Shown one piece after another: positions 10,216 through 21,450 of a DNA stretch of 64,000 bases; position 1 is the stretch's first letter; each line of letters starts with the position of its first letter. The translations under genes were made by a program, and so were the position numbers. Source of the stretch: Epinephelus fuscoguttatus (lineage: Eukaryota > Chordata > Actinopteri > Perciformes > Serranidae); contig NC_064755.1 of NCBI RefSeq assembly GCF_011397635.1, positions 18,707,282-18,771,281 of the forward strand, written 5' to 3'. The notes under the pieces are model-generated. The model searched no databases. It was not told the DNA's origin and saw nothing but the letters and a program-made list of their open reading frames with translations.

Positions 10216-12939
10216 CTTCTTTATTGAGCTAATTAAAAGTAGTGGTGCAAACTGAAGTAGGAAATTAAGAATTAGGAATGAATAGAGATGAACAGGAAAC
10301 CATTGCAAGTTATTGCAAATATTTAGCATCTGTGCCAGACAGGCCTGTCTAAGAGAGTAATGTGATTACATGGCTGTCTTGATATTGTCTACTGGTAAGT
10401 CATAGCCTACGGCGCGTTTATGTGTTTCATAAATGGTTTTATTTGCTTTATTATTGAGTCTGTGACTTTGTCTCAACCGATTAAATAACATGCAACTGCT
10501 TTTTAAGAAAGAATGTACCAGTAGAACATTGTAGAGGATCATGATCAGTGCTCAGAGACCTGAAATAGCCTGCCTCTGTTGTGACTAAGAATTTGGTTAT
10601 AAGACCTTGGACTTAACATTTATTCAGAGAGATTTGAGATTTCTCCCCAAATTAAAAAAAATCCCAATTTCACATTGCCAAACTTCCAAATTTGTCCTCA
10701 GTTTAAAAACAGTAATTTATTTCTGTGACTCACTTATTAATGCAAAAGTTGTAATAGCAATAATGGCAATATCTGGGGCCTGGGGATGAGATGAAATGAA
10801 ACTGCAGTTTCCTCGGAGGATTAGGGATAGTGGGCAAAAGCAATCTTATATTGCAAAACGCAATGCTGTTTTCCCAAAGAGCGTTTAAATGATGTTAAAA
10901 GAGGTGCATGTTATTGGTCATGCATAAATTTATAAGAAATTGCAGCAGTGTGAGTGACAGCCACGAGGCCAAAAAGAGATGTATTTAATATCTGAATACA
11001 GGGAAAGGTTCAGCTGGAAGAGTAAACAAATTGTGAATTTTAACACTGGTAGTTAATGGGGAGTTTCTAATTATGATGTCTGCTTTCCCCTTCTGTACAC
11101 ATCCCCTCCATAAAGCAGCAGTGAGAGACAATGGAGCAGGATTAGAGGTCTGTGGAGAGACAGAGAGATGAGGAAAAACAAGCTGTTCTCTGTTGAGAGA
11201 TCTAAAGAGGCTATTGAGCCGGGCTTCAGACAGGCCGTATTTGGCATATAATTGTTGACTGTTACTGTGATTTGAATGGCACACCATAAATAACCATAAA
11301 CCACGTTCCAAGTGCGTAAGCTTCCAGCATCCTGCATCCACTCAATATGTATGATGATGCTGTTTTTGCCAAAGTTTTCGAGCTGCTTTGAAGAGGGTTG
11401 CTCTTAAAAAAAAGATATAGCCACTAGAAAAGATTTAGTGTAAGCCTATAAACAGAAAGGATGACTCAATGAAAACACATTTTACTGGCAAAATCAAATT
11501 TGCCTTGGCATAAGACTTGCTAAAGCCATACTGATGTAAAGATTAAAACTGAAACTGTGTTTCCAGAGGGCATCATAACAAGTCTACAGTTCTGGTTTGA
11601 GATGAAGCTGGAATTGAGAGCACAAGTTATTTAGCCAAAGAAATCACAGCAAGATCACATCCAATCATAAATTGTCTTATGCCGTTGAACCCCACAACAT
11701 GGTCAGTGGGAAGTTAAATAGTCATCTGACTTGTTTTGAAGAATCTTTCGCTGCATTAAACTCTATTTAACAGTAAGAGGCGGCATCATCATGCACACAG
11801 CATAAAACCGAAAACAATTAAAAGGCTCATTGACTTGCAATTCATTAGAATAAGCACTCAATATAAATACAATATGTGACTGCTGATGGGAACTTTTGAT
11901 TGGTTCTTTCTCTACCCCCGGGGATTGTAGTGGAACAAAATGTGACACACAATAGGAGCTAAATTGTTTACCTAAATTGTGTTTCTACAGCTCAGAAAAG
12001 CCTGTGCATGGAAGTTGGCAACACAAAGAACATCAAGCCCTCAGAAACGGCAGCCAAGAGTGAAGGGGGAAGCTTTGGCAGACGAGCAGAGCAGACAGAA
12101 AACACTTACCTAATGCCTCAGTTTTAACATTGTTTTATTGGCATGAGGTCAGTTGTTTGGTCTCAAGATGAAATGTCTGTCAGTGCAACAGCAGCGGTCT
12201 GTCAGAAGAGCACTACCACCACCACCACCACCACACACACCCTTATCTGTTGATATTTTATTCTGTCTCCTTCCTCCTCATTTGCCCTCTGGATTATTCT
12301 CTGGGTGCTCTTGACTTTTCCACAACTCTCACCCTGTCATAGCTGTGCAACATAAAACAGAATCAATATGCTGTTTTGCAAGGTTGTTTGTGGGTTCCTG
12401 AAGCCTGTCTCATGCAGCAGGATAACTAAACTTTGCTGAATAAAACCTTTAACCCCCTCAAACCTGATCTGCAGCATGGACTGGGGTATAAAGAGATGTG
12501 TTTGGTTCAACTGAGATGCAGTTTACCAGCTAAATTTGTTATCCTTCTTTGTGAGATAGGCCCCTGGTGCTGCAGTCGCTCAGTAATGTTTGTTTACTCT
12601 GTGTGTTTTTTTTAGGGCAAGGTAGGGGAAGGACAGATGTCAAGGCTGATCAGAGGCAGTGAGCGGTGAGATACAGGTGAGGGAAGATGAAAAAAGCACA
12701 ACTGTGCAAGGAATGCACATGTGAAGGACAGAGATACAAAGCAGCATTTTCTAAAATGTCATTCAAGACATTGTAAAAATCAAAATCTTACAGTATTCTC
12801 CCCAGGAATACAAGTATGCACTCCAAGCACAAATCAGTCAGTTGTTGTTTAGGCTGTGTTTGAGAGGTGTTGATTCAATCTTACACCTGTTACAGGTGCT
12901 GTTACAATCTTTGTAATCTAGGCTACCCTCACTACCCCC
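9268..12939. other. Non-coding gap with microsatellites
   Basis: No gene or clearly bounded element seen. (AC)n lies at 10176-10213 and a (CAC)n run at 12208-12232. Open frames in this stretch are short and show no domain. Confidence 0.6.
10176..10213. repeat. (AC)n microsatellite
   Basis: About 19 uninterrupted AC units. Confidence 0.95.
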
Positions 12940-13590
12940 TTTTACACTGCCAGATTTTCGGCGAGTGTTGGGCTGTTTTGCCGGCAAGCTGCGAGCGCTG
13001 AGACACACCGAGCCGGATTGGCGAGTTGATCCGAGGTGCCCAATTTTGCGCCTCGTAGGGTAGTCATATTGGTGGAACCTTTTTGGTTTAAACAGAACAA
13101 CGCAGCCTTCCGCCACGGGAGGGGCTGTTGATGACGCCACACTGGCGGTGGACTAACAGGAAACAGCTGATAGCATGAATTAGGGAGCAGCTAGTAGCAA
13201 GAGGGAAACGCAAACCTGACAGACACTGTAAAGATGAGCAACTGGGGAGACAAGGAATTGCGCGCCCTCCTTGCCCTCGCAAACGAAGAGGCCATTAATC
13301 GTCAAGTGACGGGGACGGTGAAGGACGGGCCAACTTATGAGAGAATCACCGAAGGACTGACTAGCCGCGGCTTCCCACCCACGTCACTGTTTACGTCACT
13401 CGCTGAGCTCACGTTTTGTATACTTGCTCACGCCCCCCATTGCACCAAAAAAGGCACATTCTGTATAAACAGAAGTAGGCAGGTGGCATTTCACTGCACT
13501 GCCCGATTTTGCTTTTATACTGCCAATGCTGAACAAAGACTGATTGGGCTTTCCTGCAAATTTGCACAATTCCTATTTAAAAAGGGCTAC
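12940..13590 (+). mobile_element. Degenerate PIF/Harbinger-like fragment
   Basis: The block begins near CCCCCTTTTACACTGCCAGA and ends near a diverged inverse (TTTTATACTGCC, then AAAAAGGGCTAC). It contains an open frame from 13234 whose first roughly 45 residues (starting MSNWGDKELRALLALANEE) resemble the Myb/SANT-like DNA-binding protein (second gene) of Harbinger elements: a tryptophan, then an E/D-rich first helix, and a later ITEGLTSRGF segment. After about residue 48 the similarity stops. No nuclease is present. I infer a deleted non-autonomous copy; ends are approximate. Confidence 0.45.
13234..13400 (+). pseudogene. Truncated Myb/SANT-like domain of a Harbinger element
   Basis: From ATG at 13234 the peptide shows a Myb/SANT-like helix pattern (W4, then KELRALLALANEEAI, then YERITEGLTSRGF). 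The usual third helix with its tryptophan and the C-terminal region are missing. The frame then runs through unrelated sequence to 13593. It is a relic with no expected function. Confidence 0.4.
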
Positions 13591-13702
13591 TGAAAAAAAT
13601 GGTTTTATTCATCACACACCAAATATGGTACGTTAGTTCACACTTTAAGGAGTATGTCATCCACAAAATGCATGCCTCCATGGAAAATGGCGAACATATA
13701 TA

Positions 13703-13730
13703 TTGATTGATTGATTGATTGATTGATTGA
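13703..13730. repeat. (TTGA)n microsatellite
   Basis: Seven tandem TTGA units, uninterrupted. Confidence 0.95.
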
Positions 13731-13865
13731 GAACCACATTTAACAACAGCAAAACTATATCTAAATACCCATTTACAAACTCTCACACAATTCATGCAGT
13801 GTATTCCAAGACTCATTTATCCACTTGTATGCTTAGTTTTTCCCAAATAGATGCATTTTTACAAA

Positions 13866-15292
13866 GGCTGTCAAGTGATTACTTTTTAAAGTTGCGATTA
13901 ATCACTGAATTTCAATAGTCAATTGCAATTAAGCACATTTTTTTCAAATCACATGTTTAAAACTCTATTATTTTGCATTTCAAAACTATTTTGAAGTCCA
14001 TATTAAAAAGGTTAAGCAGTTCTCACCAGAGTGTCTTTACTGGGAATTTAATTAATGCAATGTTTGATGCTTTTTAAATAAAATGGGCTGCCAGTCAGAG
14101 TCACGTCCGGTAAGTAATTATAAAATAGAAAGAAAATAGCTTTATCAAGCCATAGGCTACAAAACAATATAGCACACAGCTAATTATGAAATATATCACC
14201 TAAAACTAGCACTGCACAGACAAATAGACCACAGCTCAGTTCAGTTCAAAAGGTTTATTCAATCAGCAAACAAACAATCTTGGTGTGTGTGAAAAATCAT
14301 CCCACAATCTCAAGAGTTCAGTCCTCAGAGTCTGTTTTTATTTTCCCGACAACGCTAAAAAGTTCAGTCCCAGTCCGGTTTTTAACCACCAAAAGAAAAT
14401 TCCGCTTAAAAAGCTCTGGGTTTTACTGCAGATCCCAAAATGCGAAGCCCAAAATACCATCTATATTAGCAGTTCAATGATAGGACATTATTTCCAGTAT
14501 AGACACCTGGTACTCACAACTCACAGTAACCCTGACCAGTCCGTCAGTCAATTAGTCTGTCAGCTCTGTAGTGTCTGAACTCTAGGATTGACAGGAAGGT
14601 AATCCAGGCACTCTGAAAAAATACAGAAAAATGAGGAAGGAAATATTAAAAAGCCTTCATTGTTGTGGCTAAATCACTGAAAGTGTCAGTGTGTTTCGAC
14701 CACTGCAGGTTTTGTCAGGACTTTCAAACATACGACACAGGTATGGCCGCACCTATACAGTGGCAGGAACCAATCAGAGGCCATCACATGACCCACATGA
14801 TAGCATGCCATTTTAATATTTCCTTCCTCATTTTTTCTATATTATTGCCTGGATTGCATTTCTGTCAATCCTGTTGTTTCCTGTTCTCTACAAGCAACCT
14901 ACTGACACCGGCTTGCTTTCCACGCATGAACTAAACAACAGACTTACATGGTGCTCTGATGCTGAGGTTAAAGCTGAGGTACTCTGCCTCACTGGCCAAC
15001 AGCAGTGATGGCTCTGAGAGACATTAATAGTTTTTTGTCTGCAGGTGCATATTACTTTTCAAATGTCAACTGAACTGTCTGGAAGTTTTATAAAGTGAAG
15101 TGAGCCATTAAAAAAGTGCAGTGGTGTCTTATTTTCCATCACTGCAGGAACAAGACGCAGAGAGCCACCTCTTGACTAGGGTGCATCGAAGGGTCAAAAA
15201 TAGCAACGTACGTTAAATGCAATTAAAAAAAGTAATGCATTATGCTTGGACCTTAATCATATCGAGATTAACGCGTTAATGCTGATAGCCCT
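13866..15292. mobile_element. Diverged DNA transposon relic with GGGCTGTCA-type ends
   Basis: The left end reads AAGGCTGTCAAGTGATTACT followed by GCGATTAATCACTGAATTTC; the right end reads GAGATTAACGCGTTAATGCT then GATAGCCCT. The inverse of the right end (AGGGCTATCAGCATTAACGC) pairs with the left. The AATCGCGATTAA-rich subterminal sequence is familiar from a common vertebrate/fish element. The interior has no intact open frame of note. Boundaries to within about 10 bp; class not fixed. Confidence 0.55.
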
Positions 15293-15479
15293 AATTTCTA
15301 CTAAAACCTTAGTGTTGGACTCTGGCTTTGAAAAGAGCATTGATAAATTTGACTGCTAAGTTCTGCCACCGTGGATCAGGATGACATTATCAGCGGTAAC
15401 TGCCATATAAGCACAGCACAGAGTGGCCTTGATGAGGTAGCCAGTGGAATACACACACAGAGATGATGGTGGAAATTCT

Positions 15480-15640
15480 CAGTCATCCAGGTCGTCAACT
15501 TTAAGATTCTTGAGGACATTTCACCTGTCATCCAAGAGGCTTCTTCAGAAGGCCTGAAGAAACCTCTTGAATGAGAGGTGAGACGTCTTCAAGAAACTCA
15601 AGCAAGTCCAGCTGCCTACGATATAGCACTCAGGATCACA
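15480..15640. repeat. Fold-back dispersed fish repeat, copy 1
   Basis: Contains the internal palindrome CATCCAAGAGGCTTCTTCAG ... CTGAAGAAACCTCTTGAATG and then TCTTCAAGAAACTCAAGCAA, GTCCAGCTGCCTACGATATAGCAC. A second copy, arranged as a full palindrome, lies at 21198-21319. Non-coding. Confidence 0.6.
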
Positions 15641-17404
15641 CACAGAGTCTTACATTTACTAACATGCCCATGTGGCTGCACTAAACCACAACAAACCACA
15701 GAGAAGCTCGGATTACAGCACACAGAAGGAGTGCAATTCACTCTCTGCTCAGAACGTCATTACTCCATTTTATCTTTGCATAACAAATAGTTTTGAACTC
15801 CTTCCAAATAGGGTATGCCCTGTGTCCCGGAAATAGTTGTCAAGAATGGTAATTTGCATAAATGCAAAGCTTTTTCTGTCCTTCAATTCTGTTGTTGCTA
15901 CAAGACCCAGACTAGTTGAAAGTATCTGCTTACCTACCTCCAGCTAATTCCTTACCAGAGTCAAAGGGCTTGGATCTGTCCAAGCATGCATTCTAGCTCT
16001 CTCAGTTGATTGCAGGACCATATATATATCCACATATATTTGACATTCTTTATATTATGCAGCATCGAACAGCCAAATGGGTTTAGTTTGACATGGGAAA
16101 CAAATATCAGACAACCACAGTGTAAAATGTAAAAGAGCACGGGCGGTTATCTCTAACACACACTGGGTTATTTTGTCTGAGTTCAAAAGTTCCTGCATCT
16201 GCTTTCCCCCACCTAACCTAAACCTTTAATGTCCGTCTCAGAACTAAGGTCATCCATTTTTAAATCGTTGTGCTGCAGCCTCTTTTTCAGATTTTTTTCG
16301 AATGGACGCTCTGTCATAAATACGCTCAGAACACATTATCATATGTATCACGCAAAGCACCAACTCATTACTGTCTACCGCCAAAGGCACATCTACGCTA
16401 ATCTCTCTCTGTCTCTCTCTCTCTGTCTCTCTGTCTGGCCTTCTTGTCTCTCTCATGGAGAAGGAGAAAAACATGTTTTGAGTGCTCCCTCATGAAAACA
16501 GAAATACTCAAGTTTGCGAGAGAGGAGAGGCTGAGAAGAACACCACTTCCCAGAATGTTGGTCGGGTGAATCTGAGTTTAGATTTGAAAAATTGAAGTGT
16601 GTGCTTACAACACTGTGTGTGGTTTCACGGTCCTCACGTTATTGAAATTTACACCTCAGGGATGAAGACAGTGGGTTGTTTTTTTTTTTTTAATTAATGG
16701 CGTTTTCCTGGTCCTTGCATCTCCCCGAGGCTCCAGGTGGGAGTGTTGATTCATTGTTTCAGTGTTATTAGAGTCAAAATCCCTCATAATATTAAAAAAG
16801 GGTGAGTGTGCATGCATTACCAAAATTCTGACATTATGAGCAATATAGTCTTTCACAGATTATGGGACCACATCATTCACAATCGTCTCTTAACCTCTGC
16901 AAGGCTATTATAAGTTACAAAATCTCTTTATGGCTGTCTCCTCTATTCCCTAGAAACACAGAATCAATATCCAGCTTTGGGGCTGCAGCCTTCCATCAAT
17001 AAGTCATTTAATCAATAATCCCCAGAGAGTACTGCATCACGTCTGTTTTTGTAAGTTCAGGTTCTACCTTGGACTACATTACTAGCAGCAAATGGACAGA
17101 ATGAGTAGTTAGAGAGTCTCTGCGTTATCTGATCCGAGTTATTGAATTAAGACTTTTAATTTGTGTATATTAGCAGGGAAACAGTTTTAATTGTGACCAC
17201 AGATGCATCAGTAGTGGGATTTTTTTTTTCACTCATCCAGAAAGTCCAATAAGGCACATTATACATGTTTTATTTTTTAAGTAGCTTTATGAAATTCTCA
17301 GAGAAAATGATTTTGCAGACCTGTACAGCTACATTTCACATCCTTTGTTTCCACTGCCTTTTGATACAGTACATCTATTTATTACGCTACATTTCACATT
17401 CTCT
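15641..17404. other. Non-coding gap
   Basis: Only low-complexity runs stand out: (TC)n near 16405-16436 and a T-rich run at 16679-16691. No gene seen. Confidence 0.55.
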
Positions 17405-17730
17405 TCATGGCTCCATGCCGATGACAACCATGGCTGGAGGCATTATGTTTCCAGGTTATCCATCTGTCCATCTTTTCGTCCTATTCTCATGAATGCAATA
17501 TTTCAGGAGGGAATTTCTTCATATTTGGCACAAACATCTACTCGGATTCAAGGATGAGCTGATCAGAATTTGGTTTTCAAACGTCAAGATCGCTGTGATG
17601 TCACAAAACACGTTTTTGACTGTAACTCCAGAATTCAAATGCAAATTATAACAAAATTTCAAGCTAATGTTTAATAGCATAAAATGATGAAGTGATGACA
17701 TTTTATATTAAGATCAAAGGTCAGTCTTCT
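17405..17730 (-). repeat. Dispersed teleost repeat, inverse copy
   Basis: Contains the inverse of phrases found at 20990-21450: GGAGGCATTATGTTTCCAGG here against GAACATAATGCCATTAGCTA there, and TTTGGCACAAACATCTACTC here against TGGATGTTTGTGCCAAAATT there. The pair shares an order of blocks in opposite orientation. It is a widespread fish repeat of unknown class to me. Non-coding. Confidence 0.6.
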
Positions 17731-20183
17731 TCACTTCCTCTTCATATCAGAACCAGGACAAGGGGCCTCCTGTTCCTTTGCTCATTGGTTTTGCTGATAC
17801 TGAACTTCAAGTGACTTTCGTAGCACCGAACTTTTGTTTGGTATGCATTACTAATTTCTCCAACTATTTGGGATCAGTAGGACCAGATATTTATAAAAAA
17901 CAAACTTTGTCAACGATAATTAAGTCCCAATGTCCTCAAATGAGAAGGTAATAAAGTCCCAGTGTCCTCAAACGAGTACTTCTGAAGAGTGTCTTAGCTT
18001 GTTGCTGTCGCTAAAATTGGTCAAATTTGTTGCCATATCAAACCACAAACATTAATAATTATAAATAAACAAGTTTCAACCATAAAATGTGATCAGGTTT
18101 TGGACCTTGTCCACTTTTATGTCTCGGGATCGACTGCAGACTGGCTTGGCAGAGATGGCTGCCATCTTGGTTTTACATGGATTAGTGTATTGTGCTCTTA
18201 CTGCCACTAGGTGACACAAAAAGTGTCCATGAATGAGGACAACAGGTCTGAGTTAAGTAGAATTAAGTGTAAGATCAAATAAACCCAAAATGTGATGTCC
18301 TCATATGAAGATGCAGGGTCTCAGCAGGATATAGTGAAAGTCTCGATCAGTCCTATGTAAAAGATAGTCTCCGAGTGAAGACAGCATGTTTTCACTGGAA
18401 ATTATTCACACGAATCATACATGTCAATGTAGTGATAGCTTCCATTTAGCCAAAAATTACATTTAATACCTTTTATAAATACCCTTCAAAGTCTTCACTA
18501 CATATATGAGTCTGGACAGACAGGGACATAAACTGCAACTTGACTGGTTGGCAGAGAAATACAGCTGCGAGGAGGTGGTTTTCAGCCTTTTTATACAATA
18601 TATATACTGATTAATAACATAGTCTCTTGTGTGAAACTGTCAGCTAAAGCTTTCCTTAGACCCGTGAAGCATGATATCAGATGGACATGTAAACATGAAA
18701 TGGGACTGAACACACAAAGCACATGAACCAAGTGAATTACCATCACTGCCTTGGCATATATTCCTTCACCGCACCCCACCCCTGCCTACCCCTGTTTGAT
18801 CCAAACACTGGTCTTATCAGCCTCTTACACACACTCTGTAACCACGGTAACTGTCTTACACCACTAGTTGTAGGGCGACGATGTGCAACCAGCAGTTTCC
18901 TGCAGGGTTCACGGTCCACTTTTGCTCAGTGCTGCAGAAATAGGGTGTCGGGGGACAAGGGTAATAACGTTGTTCAGAATCAAACATCCAGCACGGCTAA
19001 TATGATGACTTTGAATTCTCACTGCACAGTTCAGTGTGTGGAAGCAATTAAGCTCAGGCTTGTATTCCTGAAGCAAATTGAAATGTATCATACATCAGTA
19101 GTCCTTTCATTCATCGGGTACACATGGGAGAGAATTCCAGGTGGTATAGACGGATTACTTTTTTGAAATATTTTTTAATATAGCTTAGCTTGTGCAACAT
19201 TTGGGATGTGAAAGAGTTAGAGTTAGTTTGTTTTTACTTGTATTAGTTTCAAACAATAAATTGTATATACCAAACTATAGATACATAGTGAGAAACAACA
19301 GTCGCCTTTTCAGTATTTCACAATCCTCTCAGTAAAATACTGTGTTTCTAATCCTATTAAAAAAACTTCTCAGTCAGACTATGCAAAAAGGACAAAATTA
19401 CCAAAAGTGCATGTTATCTCAATTTCCATTAGCTCACACACAGTAATTGGCAACACCAGTTCTAGCCAGCAATACCAGTGTAATGTCTAATTTCCATGAC
19501 TTGGTGACACACCTTGGTATTTATCGATCTTTTTCTTTCGCAGTAGTTTCTAGAGATCATTCATTTCTTAATTTCCTCTATTCTTCTTCTTTGGATTGGA
19601 CCTCTCTTTTCCAGTCCTCAGTGGGAGAGGTCTGTTAGTTCAAGATGGGAAAGTAAACCCAATCTGCAAGCTTGGGAAGGCGATCTTTGTATAGGCAGTA
19701 GCTGTTATCTTAGGAAGTGGCCATCCTTGAACTTACAGTTGGAGTCACGCCAAAAAGACAGCTTTTAGTAATGGACTGTGAGAACAGAGCTGCTTGTAAT
19801 AGGAAAGTGTTCTTGTCAAGGAGTCACAGGTGTGAATATACAGTACAGCAGTCCAGATATGAATGTACGCTAGCACAAATAAATTGCCACAGTCAGGCAA
19901 TGACTCTTTTGAAGGTAAATGTCTCTGGACTGAGATTGCAGTGGCTATCATGGTTGGTCAGGTTTTCTGCTGCACTATTTGGCCTCCACCCACTGTTGCC
20001 AAAATAGTAGAGTACACAGGGTAAGCAGGCAGACTATGCAAAACATTGCTATGCTTGACACCAAAGATGTGGAGCACTTCTGGACTGCAGATGACTCTGC
20101 TGTTACTGCACTGTGCATGGCGATCACTAAAACCAGATATCATGTAGCAGAAGCGAGGGGAAACTAGAATCACTGCCTCGCAG
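17731..20183. other. Non-coding stretch, probably old repeats
   Basis: No gene recognised. Two near copies of AAGTCCCARTGTCCTCAAA (around 17924 and 17956) indicate a small internal duplication. Open frames are short and domain-free. Confidence 0.45.
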
Positions 20184-20616
20184 TTGTATACCTCCACAAA
20201 CCCGTCAAGTTGCAGTTACAGTTTACAACCATGTCTGTCCATACTTATATGTAGCCATGACAGAAGACAAAACTTTAAATATGGATTTTGTTGCAAAGAA
20301 AATACAAATTCTAGCAGCACAGAAAATCTATACAATCAGCACAGGTTCAATTTTAGTGTCACTAGTTCATTATCTGATCAAATGTCTCCCCTTTTGTTCC
20401 TGACTTGTAGCGTTGAAAAATGACCAGAAATGTATTTTTATAGAACATTATGATATAATGAAGTTGAGCTTTGACCTTTTAGATATAATATTTCATCACT
20501 TCATAATTTTATTCTAGTAGACAGTTGTGCAAAATGTGTCATAATTTGCATATAAATATGGAGTAATGGCCAAGTTTTGTGAGATCCTGGTGACCTTTGA
20601 CCACCAAAATCTAATC

Positions 20617-20967
20617 GTTCATTCATTAATTTATTCATTTTCCATAACCGCTTATCCTGTTAGGGGTTGCGGGTGTGCTGGAGCCTATGCCAGCTGACAT
20701 TGGGTGAGAGGCAGGGTCACCAGACTATCACAGGGCTGATACATAGAGACAGACAACCAATCACGCTCACATTCACACCTAGGGGCAATTTAGTCACCAA
20801 TTAACCTAGCCTTTATATCTTTAGACTGTGGGAGGAAGTCGGAGTACCTGGAAGAAACCCATACTAACATGGGGAGATACACATTTTGCACAGAAGGGCT
20901 CCCCTACCCCGGGTTCAAACCAGGAACCCTCTTGCTGTGAGGTGACAATGCTAACCACTGTATCATG
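20617..20967. mobile_element. Short interspersed repeat inserted in another repeat, with CTAATC target duplication
   Basis: A 351-bp block beginning after CTAATC (20611-20616) and ending before a second CTAATC (20968-20973). Joined across the insert, the flanks give the uninterrupted phrase found in the host repeat. The interior (ATTTTCCATAACCGCTTATC ... GGGTTCAAACCAGGAACC ... GCTAACCACTG) is a very common fish interspersed sequence. Unequal ends and a short duplication fit a retroposed SINE or LINE tail, but the class is my inference. Confidence 0.7.
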
Positions 20968-21197
20968 CTAATCAGTTCATCCTTAATCCAAGTGGACATT
21001 TGTGCCAAATTTGAAGAAATTCCCTCAAGGTGTTCTTGAGATATTGTGTTCTCAAGAATGCAGTGGGCGAGGTCACAGTGACCTTGACCTTTGATATCGG
21101 ACCACCAGAATCTAATCAGAGTCCACTTGAATCCAAGTGGATGTTTGTGCCAAAATTCTAGAAATTTCCTCAAGACATTCTTGAGATATTTGTCAGT

Positions 21198-21319
21198 GCT
21201 ATATCGTAGGGCAACTGGACTTGCTTGAGTTTCTTGAAGACATTTCATCTCTCATGAATAAGTCTTCTTCAGTTCTGAAGAACTGCATGTCCAGTTGCCT
21301 ATAATATAGCACTTAAGAA
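21198..21319. repeat. Palindromic fold-back repeat, copy 2
   Basis: GCTATATCGTAGGGCAACTG at the left and CAGTTGCCTATAATATAGC at the right are inverse complements, with CTTCTTCAGTTCTGAAGAA at the centre. It could fold into a near-complete hairpin of about 120 nt. Related to 15480-15640. Confidence 0.7.
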
Positions 21320-21450
21320 TACCATGACCTGGATGACTTAGACTCTTCACCAACTTCTTCTTCAGATATTGCATTCACAAGAATGGGACGGACAGACAGA
21401 TGGTTGGCTGGACCCCTGGAGAACATAATGCCATTAGCTACGGCTAGGAA

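Larger units (their letters stand above)
20184..21450 (+). repeat. Dispersed teleost repeat, forward copy, interrupted by a second repeat
   Basis: Reads through ACCTTTGACCACCAAAATCT near 20600, resumes at 20974, contains GTGACCTTGACCTTTGATAT, and ends near AACATAATGCCATTAGCTAC at 21424-21443. Within it are tandem related segments (TCCAAGTGGACATTTGTGCC near 20986 and TCCAAGTGGATGTTTGTGCC near 21133). It is interrupted by the insert 20617-20967 and by a palindrome at 21198-21319. Non-coding. Confidence 0.6.
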
